Program-made: the position numbers and the translations under genes
The notes under the pieces: generated by a model
Databases searched by the model: none
The model's input: the letters and a program-made list of their open reading frames with translations, nothing else
Told to the model about the DNA's origin: nothing
Part shown: one piece after another, positions 55,032 through 64,000 of the stretch
How positions within the stretch are numbered: position 1 is the first letter of the stretch
How the letters are laid out: every line of letters begins with the position of its first letter
Assembly (NCBI RefSeq): GCF_003992675.1
Contig: NZ_RZMZ01000007.1
Coordinates: 434,001 to 498,000, forward strand
Source: Flagellimonas marinaquae
GTDB taxonomy: Bacteria; Bacteroidota; Bacteroidia; Flavobacteriales; Flavobacteriaceae
DNA length: 64,000 nucleotides
Direction: 5' to 3'

Positions 55032-58000
55032 TTATTCCGTTACCACCTCGGGTGTTTCATGTTTGGAGGTCCACCGGCGGATTCTGATCTTAAGCCTGTA
55101 CGAGATATTGAACAATACCGGTACAATAATCAGTGTGAGGAAGGTAGCTACTACCAGACCAAAAATCACGGTCCATGCCAAAGGTCCCCAGAAAATCACA
55201 TTGTCACCTCCCATGTAAATTTGAGGGTCAAAATCTGAAAAGAGACTGACAAAGTTGATGTTCAATCCGATGGCCAATGGAATAAGGCCCAATACCGTGG
55301 TAATGGCAGTTAGCAATACAGGACGCAAACGGGCTTTCCCTCCAGTAATTATGGCTTCGGTCACATCCTCCCGACTCAATAAATCGTCGTCGGAAATGCC
55401 AAGTTTCACTTTTTTACGGTCAATCAAGATTTGGGTATAATCCAAGAGGACCACACCATTGTTTACCACAATCCCTGCCAAAGAGATAATTCCCATCATG
55501 GTCATCATGATTACAAAGGGCCATCCCGTGACTATGAGACCGCCAAATACGCCGATGAAACTCAAGAAAATCGCCATCATGATTATGGCAGGTTTGGAAA
55601 TCCCGCCAAATTGGAAAATCAAAAGCAACATGATCAAGCCTAAGCCCAAAAAGAATGCGCTCATAAGGAATGCCATCTGTTTCTCTTGCTCCTCGATTTG
55701 TCCTGTATAATCAATTTTAACTCCCTCGGGCAGTCCTTTGAACTCCTGCATTTCTTCCTGTATTTCCGCTACAATGGCCGCAGCATCTGTAAAGCCAGGT
55801 TTCAATGCCGAGTAAACCGTTACCACCCTTTTCGTGTCCACGTGCTTGATGGCACTAAAGGAAGAGGTGTTTTTTTGGTCCGCTACGGCAGATACGGGAA
55901 TTTCCTTGATTTGTCCATTGGAAGGATCCCTAAAGATAATTTTCTGGTTGAACAAAGCGCTGGTGTTGTACCTAATGTCTTCATTGAAGCGCACATTGAT
56001 ATTGTAGTCTTCGCCATCCTTTTTATAAATTCCAGCTTTGTCTCCAAAAATGGACCTGCGCAATTGTTGTCCCACTTGCCCTACGGAAACTCCAAGTTCG
56101 CCGGCCTTTTCACGGTTCACTACTACTTGCATTCCAGGCTTACCCTTGTTTACATCGACCTTTAGCTCCTCGATTCCAGCAATGTTCTTGCTGTTGATGT
56201 AATTTCGCATCCGTTCGGCCGTGTTGATCAAGGTGTCATAGTTTTGGCCTTCAATCTCTATGTTGATGGGATATCCTGCGGGTGGTCCTACGGCATCTTT
56301 TTCCACAGAAATGGTTACCCCGGGGTACACGCCGGTCAAGGTATCCTGAATCTGCTGCCGAAGTTGTTCCGTATCCAATCCATTGCGGTATTTAAACTCC
56401 CGCATGGACAAGGTGATCTTACCACGATGCGGCATCTCTGCAGCAGACCCTCCCTCTGTAAAAGGATTTTCCGCTCCTTTACCTACTTGGGATACACTGG
56501 ATTGTACCAAATAGTTGAAATCACCATCGTTGTATTTACTTCTGTCCGTGACACCGTAGACCCTACTTTCAATATCCTTTGTAATGGCATTGGTCTTATC
56601 GATATCGGTTCCCTGCGGATACTCGATGTACACATAAATTTCATTCGGGGTATTGTCCGGGAAGAACTCCACTTTGGTTCGCTGTGTTTGCAGGGACATC
56701 CCGAAGAACACAAACGAAAGGACCAAAAGAAGGGAGGTGAGCCCAAAATACCAATAGACATTTTTCCCTTTTAGGGCCTTTTTCAGTTGACCCTCATAAA
56801 AGTTTTCCAATCGCACCAAACTTTTGGTCTGGAAACGGCGTGCCGAGGGTTTCAGGAAGTATTTATAGATCCAGAACATGCCGGCCACCACGATCATTAG
56901 GGTGCCAAGACCCCGAACTTGTCCGCCCACAAAGTAGATGAACAGCCCAAATCCGCCCAAAATGATGCTCAATCGAATCAATTGTTTTCTCGTAAGCTCT
57001 TTTTCCCCGATTTGCATAAACTGGGAAACAAGCATGGAGTTCATAAAAATGGCCACAAACAAGGAGGAACCCAAAACCACAGAGAGCGTAATCGGGAAGA
57101 AGATCATAAATTCTCCCATAATGCCCGGCCATGTGCCCAGCGGGACAAAGGCGGCCACTGTGGTTGCGGTGGAAATGATGATAGGGATGGCAATTTCTCC
57201 AATCCCTTTTTTGGCAGCTTCTTTACGGGACATACCTTCTTGTTCCATGAGTCGGTATACGTTTTCGACTACCACTACACCATTATCCACCAGCATACCC
57301 AATCCCATAATCAAACCAAACAGGATCATTGTATTGAGCGTGTAGCCCATTGCAGACAAAATCATGAAGGACATGAACATGGACATAGGTATCGCGAAAC
57401 CTACGAAGAGTGCGTTTCGGAATCCCAAAAAGAACATCAAAACGGTCACCACAAGTATAATCCCGAAGATAATGTTGTTGACCAAGTCGTCCACTTGGTT
57501 CAAGGTTCTGCTGGACGAATCGTTGGCAATGCTTACCGTAAGATCTTTGGGATAGTAGTTTTCCCTGGCTTCATCCACAAGACCACGGATGAGGTCCGCG
57601 GCCTCGATGGTATTTTTGCCAGAACGTTTCTTGATATCCAACATCACTACTGGACTGCCATGTTCACGGGCGTATGTGGTTTTGTCTTCTTCCGAGAAAG
57701 TAACCGTTGCAATATCGCGCAGGTAAATTGCCCCGTTCTCCGATTTAACCACAAAGTTTTCCAGTTCCGATGGGTTTTCAATTTCACCCAGAATACGAAT
57801 GGTCCTTCGTTGGCCGCTGGTAATCAAGTTACCGGCCGACATGGTCATGTTGCCATTGGCAATGGCTTGGATAATATCATCAAAACTCACACGGGATGCC
57901 ATCATTTTATAGACATCCACAGCTACTTCGACTTCTTTTTCTTGGGCTCCCCTAATGTCGACCTCTTTGATCTGTGGGAGGTCTTCTATCTCGTCTTCCA

Positions 58001-58526
58001 AATATTCGGCGAACTCCTTTAGTTTTTCAACAGGATAGTCCCCAGTAAGGTTCACGTTCATGATAGGAAACGACTCGGCGAGGTTGAGGTCGAATACGTT
58101 GGGTTCCACTTTGGCCCCATTAAAAATAGGCCAATCTTCACCGGCCTTTTCTGAGTCCACTTCGTCCTTTACTTTTTGCTTCGCGGTTTCCACGGCAATT
58201 TCTTCATCAAACTCCACAACAATCATGGAATAATCCTCTTGGGAAGTGGAGGTGATCTCGACCACATTACTGATGTTTTTCAGTACATCTTCCAAGGGAT
58301 CGGTAATCAGTCGTTCCATGTCCTCGGCCGTATTCCCGGGATAAATTGTGCTTACATAAATTTTGGTCTCTTCCACCTCTGGGAAATCTTCCCTAGGCAT
58401 GGAAAAATAGGAGGATAGCCCTATGATGAAGAACAGACCGATCATCACATAAATCACAGAAGGGTTGTCTATGGCCCATGATGACAGTCGAAATTCCTTA
58501 TTTGCGTTTTTTTCGGCTTTTTTCAT
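55032..58526 (-). CDS. RND-family efflux transporter, inner-membrane pump
   Basis: An 1164-residue AcrB/CusA-type pump. The N-terminus has NPSVIYVMIGLFFIIGLSSY, a first porter loop (FPIMNVNLTGDYPV), and helices 4-6 with GLIMGLGMLVDNGVVVVENVY, where the Asp needed for proton relay is visible. About 120 residues exceed the usual size, chiefly extra hydrophobic segments near the middle (LSIILGGFGLFIYFVGG, GLGTLMIVVAGMFWIYKYF). Part of the tetR-tolC-adaptor-pump operon; substrate is unknown. Confidence 0.9.
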   Translation of the reverse strand: MKKAEKNANKEFRLSSWAIDNPSVIYVMIGLFFIIGLSSYFSMPREDFPEVEETKIYVSTIYPGNTAEDMERLITDPLEDVLKNISNVVEITSTSQEDYSMIVVEFDEEIAVETAKQKVKDEVDSEKAGEDWPIFNGAKVEPNVFDLNLAESFPIMNVNLTGDYPVEKLKEFAEYLEDEIEDLPQIKEVDIRGAQEKEVEVAVDVYKMMASRVSFDDIIQAIANGNMTMSAGNLITSGQRRTIRILGEIENPSELENFVVKSENGAIYLRDIATVTFSEEDKTTYAREHGSPVVMLDIKKRSGKNTIEAADLIRGLVDEARENYYPKDLTVSIANDSSSRTLNQVDDLVNNIIFGIILVVTVLMFFLGFRNALFVGFAIPMSMFMSFMILSAMGYTLNTMILFGLIMGLGMLVDNGVVVVENVYRLMEQEGMSRKEAAKKGIGEIAIPIIISTATTVAAFVPLGTWPGIMGEFMIFFPITLSVVLGSSLFVAIFMNSMLVSQFMQIGEKELTRKQLIRLSIILGGFGLFIYFVGGQVRGLGTLMIVVAGMFWIYKYFLKPSARRFQTKSLVRLENFYEGQLKKALKGKNVYWYFGLTSLLLVLSFVFFGMSLQTQRTKVEFFPDNTPNEIYVYIEYPQGTDIDKTNAITKDIESRVYGVTDRSKYNDGDFNYLVQSSVSQVGKGAENPFTEGGSAAEMPHRGKITLSMREFKYRNGLDTEQLRQQIQDTLTGVYPGVTISVEKDAVGPPAGYPINIEIEGQNYDTLINTAERMRNYINSKNIAGIEELKVDVNKGKPGMQVVVNREKAGELGVSVGQVGQQLRRSIFGDKAGIYKKDGEDYNINVRFNEDIRYNTSALFNQKIIFRDPSNGQIKEIPVSAVADQKNTSSFSAIKHVDTKRVVTVYSALKPGFTDAAAIVAEIQEEMQEFKGLPEGVKIDYTGQIEEQEKQMAFLMSAFFLGLGLIMLLLIFQFGGISKPAIIMMAIFLSFIGVFGGLIVTGWPFVIMMTMMGIISLAGIVVNNGVVLLDYTQILIDRKKVKLGISDDDLLSREDVTEAIITGGKARLRPVLLTAITTVLGLIPLAIGLNINFVSLFSDFDPQIYMGGDNVIFWGPLAWTVIFGLVVATFLTLIIVPVLFNISYRLKIRIRRWTSKHETPEVVTE

Positions 58527-58535
58527 TTTGCTGAA

Positions 58536-59720
58536 TTAGTTTTTGGCAGTTGTGGTTGAATCGATTACCTGAACTTTTTGTCCATCTCGTACCCTTCGGG
58601 CTCCTTCCACGATGACTTGACTCCCTGATGATATTCCTTCGAGCACTTCCAAATAATCACCTTGGGTCTTTCCAGGGGTAATGATTGATTTTTTGGCCAT
58701 TATTTCTCCGTTTTCCTCGCTAATCAGGTACACATATTGTTCTCCTTCCGCGTTTTCCGATACCACACTTTGTGGAATTAGAATCGCGTTCTCATTGGTG
58801 TAGTCGTTGATTTTTACCTTGGCCGTCAAATTGGGTTTTACTTTTCCGTTCTTGTTGGGTACAGGAATCTCTACGCTAAAGGAACGGTTGCTGGGATTGA
58901 TAAAGTTTCCCGTTTGACGCACCTGAGTGGTAATGCTCTCGCCCAATACCGGAAAATAGACTTCTGCCTCCTTACCTACGGTCACATTGGGTAAATGACT
59001 TTCGGGTACTTCCACATCAATGTACATATCGGATAGGTTGACAATACGGAAAACCTCCGACCCCGGCCCCGGGCTTACTACGGTACCTTGGTCTTTGATA
59101 ATGTTGTCAACAATTCCCGAGAAGGGGGCACGTATGGAAGATTTCCCCACTTGGCTTTCCAATTGTTTCACGGCGCTCTGTTGGGCTTCGTACTGGGTTT
59201 TGGCCTGTAGGTACTGTATTTCCGAACCAATATTCTGTTCCCAAAGCCTTTTTTGACGCTCAAAAGTAGTCTTCGCCAGCTCTGCCTGGGTCCTCAATTG
59301 TGCCAATTGGCTGGAAAGTCCGCCATCATCAATGGAGGCTAAGAGTTGACCTTTGGATACTTGCTGTCCTTCCTTAACATAAACGCGATAGAGGGTTCCG
59401 GCCATTTCTGGGTATACCAAAACGTTTTGGTCGGTCATCACATCTCCTTGCAATTCCAAAAAGTGCTGGAACTTTTGCGGCGCTACGGTAAGTGCGGAAA
59501 CCAACGGCAATTTGGAATTGTCGTCCAGTTCGCCAATGGCCTCGTCCAATTGTTTTACCTGTGCTTCCAAGGCCTTTAATTCTTCGGTAACCGAATTACG
59601 CTTGGCGCGAATGGCTTCCACGTCTTTGCTGGCTATTACGTTTTCTACGGAATTGCTGCTCCCGCTTCCGCACGAAGCCAGGATCAAGGCGGTTATTGTG
59701 ATATATATTGCTTTCTTCAT
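58536..59720 (-). CDS. RND efflux periplasmic adaptor lipoprotein
   Basis: A 394-residue membrane fusion protein. Lipobox LASC with Cys17. A coiled hairpin (about 35-65 and 150-190), a lipoyl-like domain (AGTLYRVYVKEGQQVSKGQLL and SIRAPFSGIVDNIIKDQGTVV) and a beta-barrel/membrane-proximal end follow. It should bridge the RND pump and the TolC-like channel encoded on either side. Nine bases separate it from the pump start. Confidence 0.92.
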   Translation of the reverse strand: MKKAIYITITALILASCGSGSSNSVENVIASKDVEAIRAKRNSVTEELKALEAQVKQLDEAIGELDDNSKLPLVSALTVAPQKFQHFLELQGDVMTDQNVLVYPEMAGTLYRVYVKEGQQVSKGQLLASIDDGGLSSQLAQLRTQAELAKTTFERQKRLWEQNIGSEIQYLQAKTQYEAQQSAVKQLESQVGKSSIRAPFSGIVDNIIKDQGTVVSPGPGSEVFRIVNLSDMYIDVEVPESHLPNVTVGKEAEVYFPVLGESITTQVRQTGNFINPSNRSFSVEIPVPNKNGKVKPNLTAKVKINDYTNENAILIPQSVVSENAEGEQYVYLISEENGEIMAKKSIITPGKTQGDYLEVLEGISSGSQVIVEGARRVRDGQKVQVIDSTTTAKN

Positions 59721-59743
59721 GATGGAATGGTTTTCTCCTTTGT

Positions 59744-61075
59744 TTATTGATTTATAATGTTTTCCAACGCCGTTTTTTTGTTGATTACGTCGACCATGGA
59801 TTGTAGATATTCTTGTTGACTTGTGTATAGCTGGGTCTGTGCCTGTCTCAACTCAAAACTAGTGGCCAAACCTTCGGAATATTTGATCTGGTTCTTTTTT
59901 TCGATGCGTTCTGCAAGGTCCAGGTTGTCTTTGGAAGTGCCATATTGCTCAATGGCCAGGATATAATCGCTCTTGGCCGTTTCGAGCTGAAGGCGAATCC
60001 GAGATTGGGTCTCCGTAAACTGGGTCTTGGCTTTTTCCAACGCAATTTTGGCACGTTGGGTGCTGGCGCTTCGTTGCAACGAACTAAAAATGGGAATGTT
60101 GAGGTCTACCCCTAAAATAGAGGAACCGAACCACTGTTGGCCGCTGCTAAAAAAGTTGAAACGATCGCTAAAGGAGTTTCCACCATAGTTGACAAAAGCG
60201 TTCAAGGTTGGAAGTGCTCTACTCTTGGCCAATTTCAACTCAAGGAAACGCTGTTCATTGAGGTTGGCGGCCATTTTAAAGTCCACGTTTTTTTCAATGT
60301 TGAATTCAGATTCTATCAATCCCAAATCGATTTGCTTCTGGGTAAGGTCATCCAAATTTTCGGTCAACACTGTTGGGGCGTCAATAGGGAGTCCAAGTAC
60401 CAGGTTCAACATTTGCCGTGTGATTTTCTCCATCCTACGGGCATTCTTAAGTTGATTCTCAACGGAAGACAATGTGATCTGCAATTGGTCCACACTCTCT
60501 TCATCTCCAAGGCCGTTCTCGTAAATACGTTTGGTCTCGTAGAGGTTTTCCTCCAAAGTGGCTTTGTTCTTTTCGGAAATCAACACACTTTCTTGCGCCA
60601 AGAGCACATTGCCGTAGGCTTCTACCACCGATTTACGTACATCCAATTCGGTTTTTTCCTTGTTGTTTTGACTATAATCCAAAAAGGTCTTGGTAGCCTG
60701 AACGCCCACGATGTAGGATCCGTCAAAAATCTGCTGGGTCAAGGTTGCCGTAGCTGTCATGGATTGTGGCTGTCCGAAGACCACTTCCTGAAAGGTGCCT
60801 GGCTCTCCACCAAAAAATTCGGCCGGAATCTGGGCCACAGGTTGCTTTAACTGATTTTGGTAGCTTACCCCTCCGTTGATCTGCGGAAGTCCCGAAGCAA
60901 TGGTTTCCCATTTTTGCTTTTGGGCATCCAGTATATCTCTCTCTGCATTTTGGGCGGTGTAATTGTGCTCCAGTGCATAGGTGATAGCCTGACCCAAGCT
61001 AAAGCTGGGTATGGAATCCTGAGCGGAAGCCAACCAGGGCAATATGAATAGTAAGGTGATTAGTGTTTGTCGCAT
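59744..61075 (-). CDS. TolC-family outer-membrane efflux channel
   Basis: A 443-residue outer-membrane factor with a Sec signal (LITLLFILPWLASAQ). Two halves of long helices and short barrel strands, with repeats around SLGQAITYALEHNYTAQNAERD, and NLDLAERIEKKNQIKYSEGL in the second half. Starts right at the end of the TetR gene. Forms the exit duct of the tripartite pump. Confidence 0.92.
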   Translation of the reverse strand: MRQTLITLLFILPWLASAQDSIPSFSLGQAITYALEHNYTAQNAERDILDAQKQKWETIASGLPQINGGVSYQNQLKQPVAQIPAEFFGGEPGTFQEVVFGQPQSMTATATLTQQIFDGSYIVGVQATKTFLDYSQNNKEKTELDVRKSVVEAYGNVLLAQESVLISEKNKATLEENLYETKRIYENGLGDEESVDQLQITLSSVENQLKNARRMEKITRQMLNLVLGLPIDAPTVLTENLDDLTQKQIDLGLIESEFNIEKNVDFKMAANLNEQRFLELKLAKSRALPTLNAFVNYGGNSFSDRFNFFSSGQQWFGSSILGVDLNIPIFSSLQRSASTQRAKIALEKAKTQFTETQSRIRLQLETAKSDYILAIEQYGTSKDNLDLAERIEKKNQIKYSEGLATSFELRQAQTQLYTSQQEYLQSMVDVINKKTALENIINQ

Positions 61076-61681
61076 TTATTCTTGATTTGAATTGATGATT
61101 GAGTTGAGTATTTGTCTTCCTTTGGGTGTTACGATGCCCCTTAGATGATATTCCAGATAGTAATCCAGTAGTTCTACCTTGTTAAATATCTTGGTGGGGA
61201 AAAGGTTGTTATCCTTAATGCTCATGACCCCGGAGAAATAAATTCTGGAAACAAATTCCACGTTGAGGTTGTCGCGGTAGATGCCCATTTGCATGCCTCG
61301 CTTCACATTTTCGATAACGCAGCCATGCATGGAACTGTATTGCCTCTCCTTAAGGGTTGCATGGATTTTTGGGTAATATTTTTGCAATTGGTACAAGGGT
61401 GAGGACTTCTCATCCTTTAAGTGCACCATTACAAATCTTTTGATCTCATACAGTTCTTCAATAGGATTTTTTTTCAGTTCTACAATGTTGTCGATTCCGC
61501 AAGTGATAAAATCACACATGGTCATGGTAGATTCTTCCACCAGTTCCGTTTTGTTTTTAAAATGTGAATAGATGGTCTTTTTGGATATCCCCATCTCATG
61601 GGCCAAATCGTCCATGGTGATGCTCTTAAAGCCTAGATTTAAGAACATTTCGGTTGCTTTCTGTATAATAGTCTCCCTCAT
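61076..61681 (-). CDS. TetR-family transcriptional regulator of the efflux operon
   Basis: A 201-residue regulator. The helix-turn-helix reads ITMDDLAHEMGISKKTIYSHFKNK at 22-45. The C-terminal ligand domain is not family-specific. Start MRETIIQKATE is chosen because an earlier frame from 61720 would run through the operator. The gene leads the operon, with zero-base spacing to tolC. The perfect inverted repeat 17 bases upstream makes autoregulation likely. Confidence 0.9.
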   Translation of the reverse strand: MRETIIQKATEMFLNLGFKSITMDDLAHEMGISKKTIYSHFKNKTELVEESTMTMCDFITCGIDNIVELKKNPIEELYEIKRFVMVHLKDEKSSPLYQLQKYYPKIHATLKERQYSSMHGCVIENVKRGMQMGIYRDNLNVEFVSRIYFSGVMSIKDNNLFPTKIFNKVELLDYYLEYHLRGIVTPKGRQILNSIINSNQE

Positions 61682-61690
61682 AATCGGGCG

Positions 61691-61698
61691 CAAATGTA
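61691..61698 (-). promoter_or_regulatory. -7 element of the tetR-efflux operon
   Basis: TACATTTG on the minus strand, ten bases before the ATG, touching the operator arm. Transcription would start only a few bases before the coding region. Confidence 0.6.
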
Positions 61699-61737
61699 AC
61701 CATGGAAACTTTAAAAACAAAAAAAGTTTCCATGGTT
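61698..61737. promoter_or_regulatory. Perfect inverted repeat, probable TetR operator
   Basis: AACCATGGAAACTTT (61698-61712) and AAAGTTTCCATGGTT (61723-61737) match over all 15 bases with a 10-base A-rich spacer. The position covers the expected -33 region of the tetR promoter. Confidence 0.85.
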
Positions 61738-61898
61738 TTACAATTTTTTAACGAAGGATTGATTATTTGTTTTAACTACGTTTTTTGCCTTGGGCAAACA
61801 CAGGAACCACCGCTGTTTTTTGGTGGGATTCCTTTTCTATGGAGGTGCCCAACCGCCAAAAGAATGGACGCAATGGATACAGGTACTTTTTTCTGGGA

Positions 61899-62330
61899 CT
61901 ATTCTTCTTTTGATTCATCATGATTGTCGTTTTTGATTTTTTGTACATATGCTTTGAAGGCTTCTTCGCCCTCTTCTTTCCAAAATTGATCGTAGTGTTT
62001 CCATTCATCAAAATCCCGTCTCCATGAACCACATTTGTTGGACGACCTCAGTTTCTTTTTGTGACTGCCGCCCTTGCTTTTTCCACCACCGCCACCAAAG
62101 CCAAACAACAATTTGGCCAAAACAAATATTCCCAGTGCCTGCCAATAGGAGACGGTTCCAACTCCGAATAGATCGGGCATGAGCCAGTTCCAAAGGCGCA
62201 TGAGCAGATAATTGGCCAAGAGGAAGACCAAAATCCCCAAGATGACCATGGCTATGACCTTAATTACTTTTTTTACCGTGTTCTCTACCTTTTTTTCTAC
62301 AGCTTTCTCGAATTCTTTTTTATGTTCCAT
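61899..62330 (-). CDS. Membrane protein co-encoded with ECF sigma factor, unknown
   Basis: A 143-residue protein: charged N-terminus, two helices (VIKVIAMVILGILVFLLANY and ALGIFVLAKLLFGFG), then a Gly/Lys-rich patch (GGGGGKSKGGSHKKK) and an acidic, aromatic tail (WKHYDQFWKEEGEEAFKAY). The start overlaps the sigma gene by 11 bases, so translation is coupled. It could hold or modulate the sigma factor, but no anti-sigma motif is seen. Confidence 0.7.
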   Translation of the reverse strand: MEHKKEFEKAVEKKVENTVKKVIKVIAMVILGILVFLLANYLLMRLWNWLMPDLFGVGTVSYWQALGIFVLAKLLFGFGGGGGKSKGGSHKKKLRSSNKCGSWRRDFDEWKHYDQFWKEEGEEAFKAYVQKIKNDNHDESKEE

Positions 62331-62868
62331 GACTCATTTCTTTTAAGTTTTCCAATTTTTTTGATAGTTCCGACATGGCGCGGTGTCTTCTGGACATTAG
62401 TGTGCCTGCCGGTATTCCTGTTTTTTCTGCTATTTCTTTGTAATGGTATCCTTCAAAATCTATGGCAATGACGATATCCCGGTAGGGAGGTTTTAGGTCC
62501 TGTACCGCTTTTTTTAGGGCCTGCTCCATTTCGGGAGAGTAACTATTGTCCGCATCACCATAAAAAAACTCCGCAAACTCCCGCCATTGTTGTTCGATGT
62601 GCTCACTGGGCAGTTTTTTTTCCTTCCTTCCCCGCATAATGTCTATGATCCTGTTGCGAATGGCGTTGTACACAAATCCACCCACGTTATTGATGGGAAT
62701 GGCATCATCTGACCTCGAAAATATGCGTAACGCAACATCCTGCACTATATCCTCGGCATCCCGTTCCGATGTGTCCCTGATCTTCGACTGCACATACGAC
62801 CGTAACGAGCCATACTCCTCCGTAAAGAAGTTGGTCAGGTTGTTATGGTTATCGGTTTTGGCTGCCAT
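62320..62868 (-). CDS. ECF-type RNA polymerase sigma factor
   Basis: A 182-residue sigma factor. Region 2 includes DAEDIVQDVALRIFSR and FVYNAIRNRIIDIMRGRKEKK; region 4 has LKPPYRDIVIAIDFEGYHYKEIAEKTG with a helix-turn-helix (GIPAGTLMSRRHRAM). No region 3, as in other ECF factors. Divergent from the polyprenyl synthase gene by 171 bases. Partner gene follows with an 11-base overlap. Confidence 0.9.
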   Translation of the reverse strand: MAAKTDNHNNLTNFFTEEYGSLRSYVQSKIRDTSERDAEDIVQDVALRIFSRSDDAIPINNVGGFVYNAIRNRIIDIMRGRKEKKLPSEHIEQQWREFAEFFYGDADNSYSPEMEQALKKAVQDLKPPYRDIVIAIDFEGYHYKEIAEKTGIPAGTLMSRRHRAMSELSKKLENLKEMSHGT

Positions 62869-62984
62869 TCGGTTACTTCAGGTTGCACTTCACTTATAGA
62901 GACGGGTAAAAAGAATTCTATTGCAGTTTTTTTGAAAAATTTTTTCAAAAACCTCATAATTAGAATATTGGGATGGGTCAACTC

Positions 62985-62992
62985 TAATTTTG
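62985..62992 (+). promoter_or_regulatory. -7 element for the polyprenyl synthase gene
   Basis: TAATTTTG (TAnnTTTG class), 47 bases before ATG 63040. A second match, TATTTTTG at 63027-63034, is too near the start for a normal leader. Confidence 0.45.
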
Positions 62993-63039
62993 AAAGAGGG
63001 CCATTCTCAATTTCAATATTTGAACGTATTTTTGATTCC

Positions 63040-64000
63040 ATGTCAGAAATCGATATCATTAGTCAGTACAGGGAGCAGTTTGTTACGTATCTCAAAGAAA
63101 GAACCCAATTGGCGGAACCCAAAAACCTATACGAACCCGTACAGTATATTTTGGGATTGGGGGGCAAACGAATGCGGCCCATACTCACCTTGATGACGGC
63201 CGAGGCCTTTGGCGGAAAAATTGAGGATGCCATGGATGCGGCTCTTGCCGTGGAAATGTTCCATAATTTTTCGTTGGTGCATGACGATATTATGGACGAT
63301 GCCCCATTGCGTAGAGGGAAGGTCACAGTACACGAAAAGTGGGATGTGAATACTGGAATTCTATCCGGGGACGCCATGTTGATACTTTCCTATCAATGTT
63401 TCGAAAGCTACGCGCCTGAAACGTACGCTGAACTCACCAAACTATTTAGTAAAACCGCCCTTGAGGTATGTGAGGGTCAACAGTACGATGTCGATTTTGA
63501 GACCCGGGACGATGTGACCATCCCCGAGTACCTAAAAATGATTGAATACAAAACCTCCGTACTCGTGGCAGCTGCCATGAAGATGGGTGCTATTGTGGCA
63601 AAAGCTTCTCAAAAGGATGCCGATGCCATTTACGAATTTGGCCGGAATCTGGGTATTGCTTTTCAATTGCAGGACGATTATTTGGATGCCTTTGGCGACC
63701 CAAAAACCTTTGGCAAGCAGGTAGGGGGCGATATTATGGAGAACAAAAAGACCTATCTGTACCTCAAATCCCTCGAAAACGCCTCTAAAGACAATCAGGA
63801 AGGGCTAGTGCATTTGTATTCCATCAAACCTGACGATTCCACGGCCAAAGTAGCCGCCGTTAAGACCATTTTTAAGGAAAGTGGAGCTGTGGATGAAACC
63901 AAAAAAGCGATACAGGATTTCACCCAAAAAGCATTTGACGCTTTGTCAGAAACAGGACTGCCTGACAAAAATAAGGCGTTGTTGAAACAGTTCGGCCAAA
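63040..64000 (+). CDS. Polyprenyl (farnesyl/geranylgeranyl-type) diphosphate synthase, 3' end missing
   Basis: An open frame from ATG 63040 runs off the window end after 320 codons. LGGKRMRPILTLMTAEAF at 40-57, first Asp-rich motif DDIMD at 82-86, and the second, QLQDDYLDAFGDP, near 211 are clear. Condenses isopentenyl diphosphate with an allylic diphosphate; chain length cannot be read from sequence with certainty, though the bulky residues before the first motif should be compared with known enzymes. It might take Dxs-pathway products made via the dxs gene at 47.7 kb. Confidence 0.9.
   Translation, partial: MSEIDIISQYREQFVTYLKERTQLAEPKNLYEPVQYILGLGGKRMRPILTLMTAEAFGGKIEDAMDAALAVEMFHNFSLVHDDIMDDAPLRRGKVTVHEKWDVNTGILSGDAMLILSYQCFESYAPETYAELTKLFSKTALEVCEGQQYDVDFETRDDVTIPEYLKMIEYKTSVLVAAAMKMGAIVAKASQKDADAIYEFGRNLGIAFQLQDDYLDAFGDPKTFGKQVGGDIMENKKTYLYLKSLENASKDNQEGLVHLYSIKPDDSTAKVAAVKTIFKESGAVDETKKAIQDFTQKAFDALSETGLPDKNKALLKQFGQ

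Overview
The window looks like chromosome from a marine-type member of the family Flavobacteriaceae (Bacteroidota), close to Muricauda/Allomuricauda or Maribacter in gene content. Signs of this are: -7 promoter elements of the form TAnnTTTG upstream of many genes, Shine-Dalgarno-poor starts with several TTG/GTG initiators, many N-terminal lipoprotein signals, families typical of Flavobacteriia (DUF3078, DUF6503, DUF1080, DUF3109, YwqK-like secreted proteins), and flavobacterial intergenic repeats. No tRNA, rRNA, CRISPR array, prophage or complete insertion sequence was seen. The genus is an inference.

Layout. 1-5.9 kb: two tandem sortilin/BNR propeller proteins, the first cut by the window edge. 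5.9-10.4 kb: HemJ-like protein, an NtrY-like sensor kinase, enoyl-CoA hydratase, a secreted unknown. 10.4-15.7 kb: accessory, repeat-rich region with two lipoprotein cassettes that share both flanks but have unrelated cores, a radical SAM protein, and arrays of 7-bp phased repeats mixed with a 40-60 bp palindromic repeat family. 15.7-24.2 kb: Tat-secreted Gfo/Idh/MocA oxidoreductase followed by housekeeping genes (HD hydrolase, PlsC-like acyltransferase, bacilliredoxin, TerB/DnaJ protein, HupE-like protein, dCMP deaminase, C-terminal protease, MarC, DUF3109). 24.2-26.9 kb: LytS/LytTR two-component pair. 26.9-28.0 kb: about 1 kb with no standard gene, holding a possible 39-residue membrane peptide and a terminator. 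28.0-38.9 kb: a sugar-oxidation locus (GMC dehydrogenase plus subunit 3, two sugar isomerase/epimerase-like TIM barrels, two major facilitator transporters, Gfo/Idh/MocA oxidoreductase, two DUF1080 proteins), interrupted by a frameshifted DinB gene and an ASCH gene. 38.9-54.2 kb: core metabolism (YicC, Gmk, NadD, Pit phosphate transporter, Dgt, Dxs, TadA, cold-shock protein, ClC protein, AspRS) plus GH130. 54.6-55 kb: YwqK-like secreted protein behind an 11-bp phased repeat array. 55.0-61.7 kb: tetR-tolC-adaptor-RND efflux operon behind a perfect 15-bp inverted repeat. 61.9-64 kb: ECF sigma factor overlapping a membrane protein gene, and a 3'-truncated polyprenyl diphosphate synthase.

How the parts may work together. 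The 28-39 kb locus reads as a periplasmic C3-oxidation route for glycosides: a GMC dehydrogenase carried by a Tat/lipoprotein subunit would make 3-keto-glycosides, DUF1080 proteins would cleave them, and isomerases, Gfo/Idh enzymes and transporters would complete the pathway. The most unusual DNA-level observations are: the twin lipoprotein cassettes with 9-bp repeats spaced 21 bp, which resemble a LytTR-type site; the heptad arrays; the 11-bp phased array; and the T7/A7 frameshift in the DinB gene.
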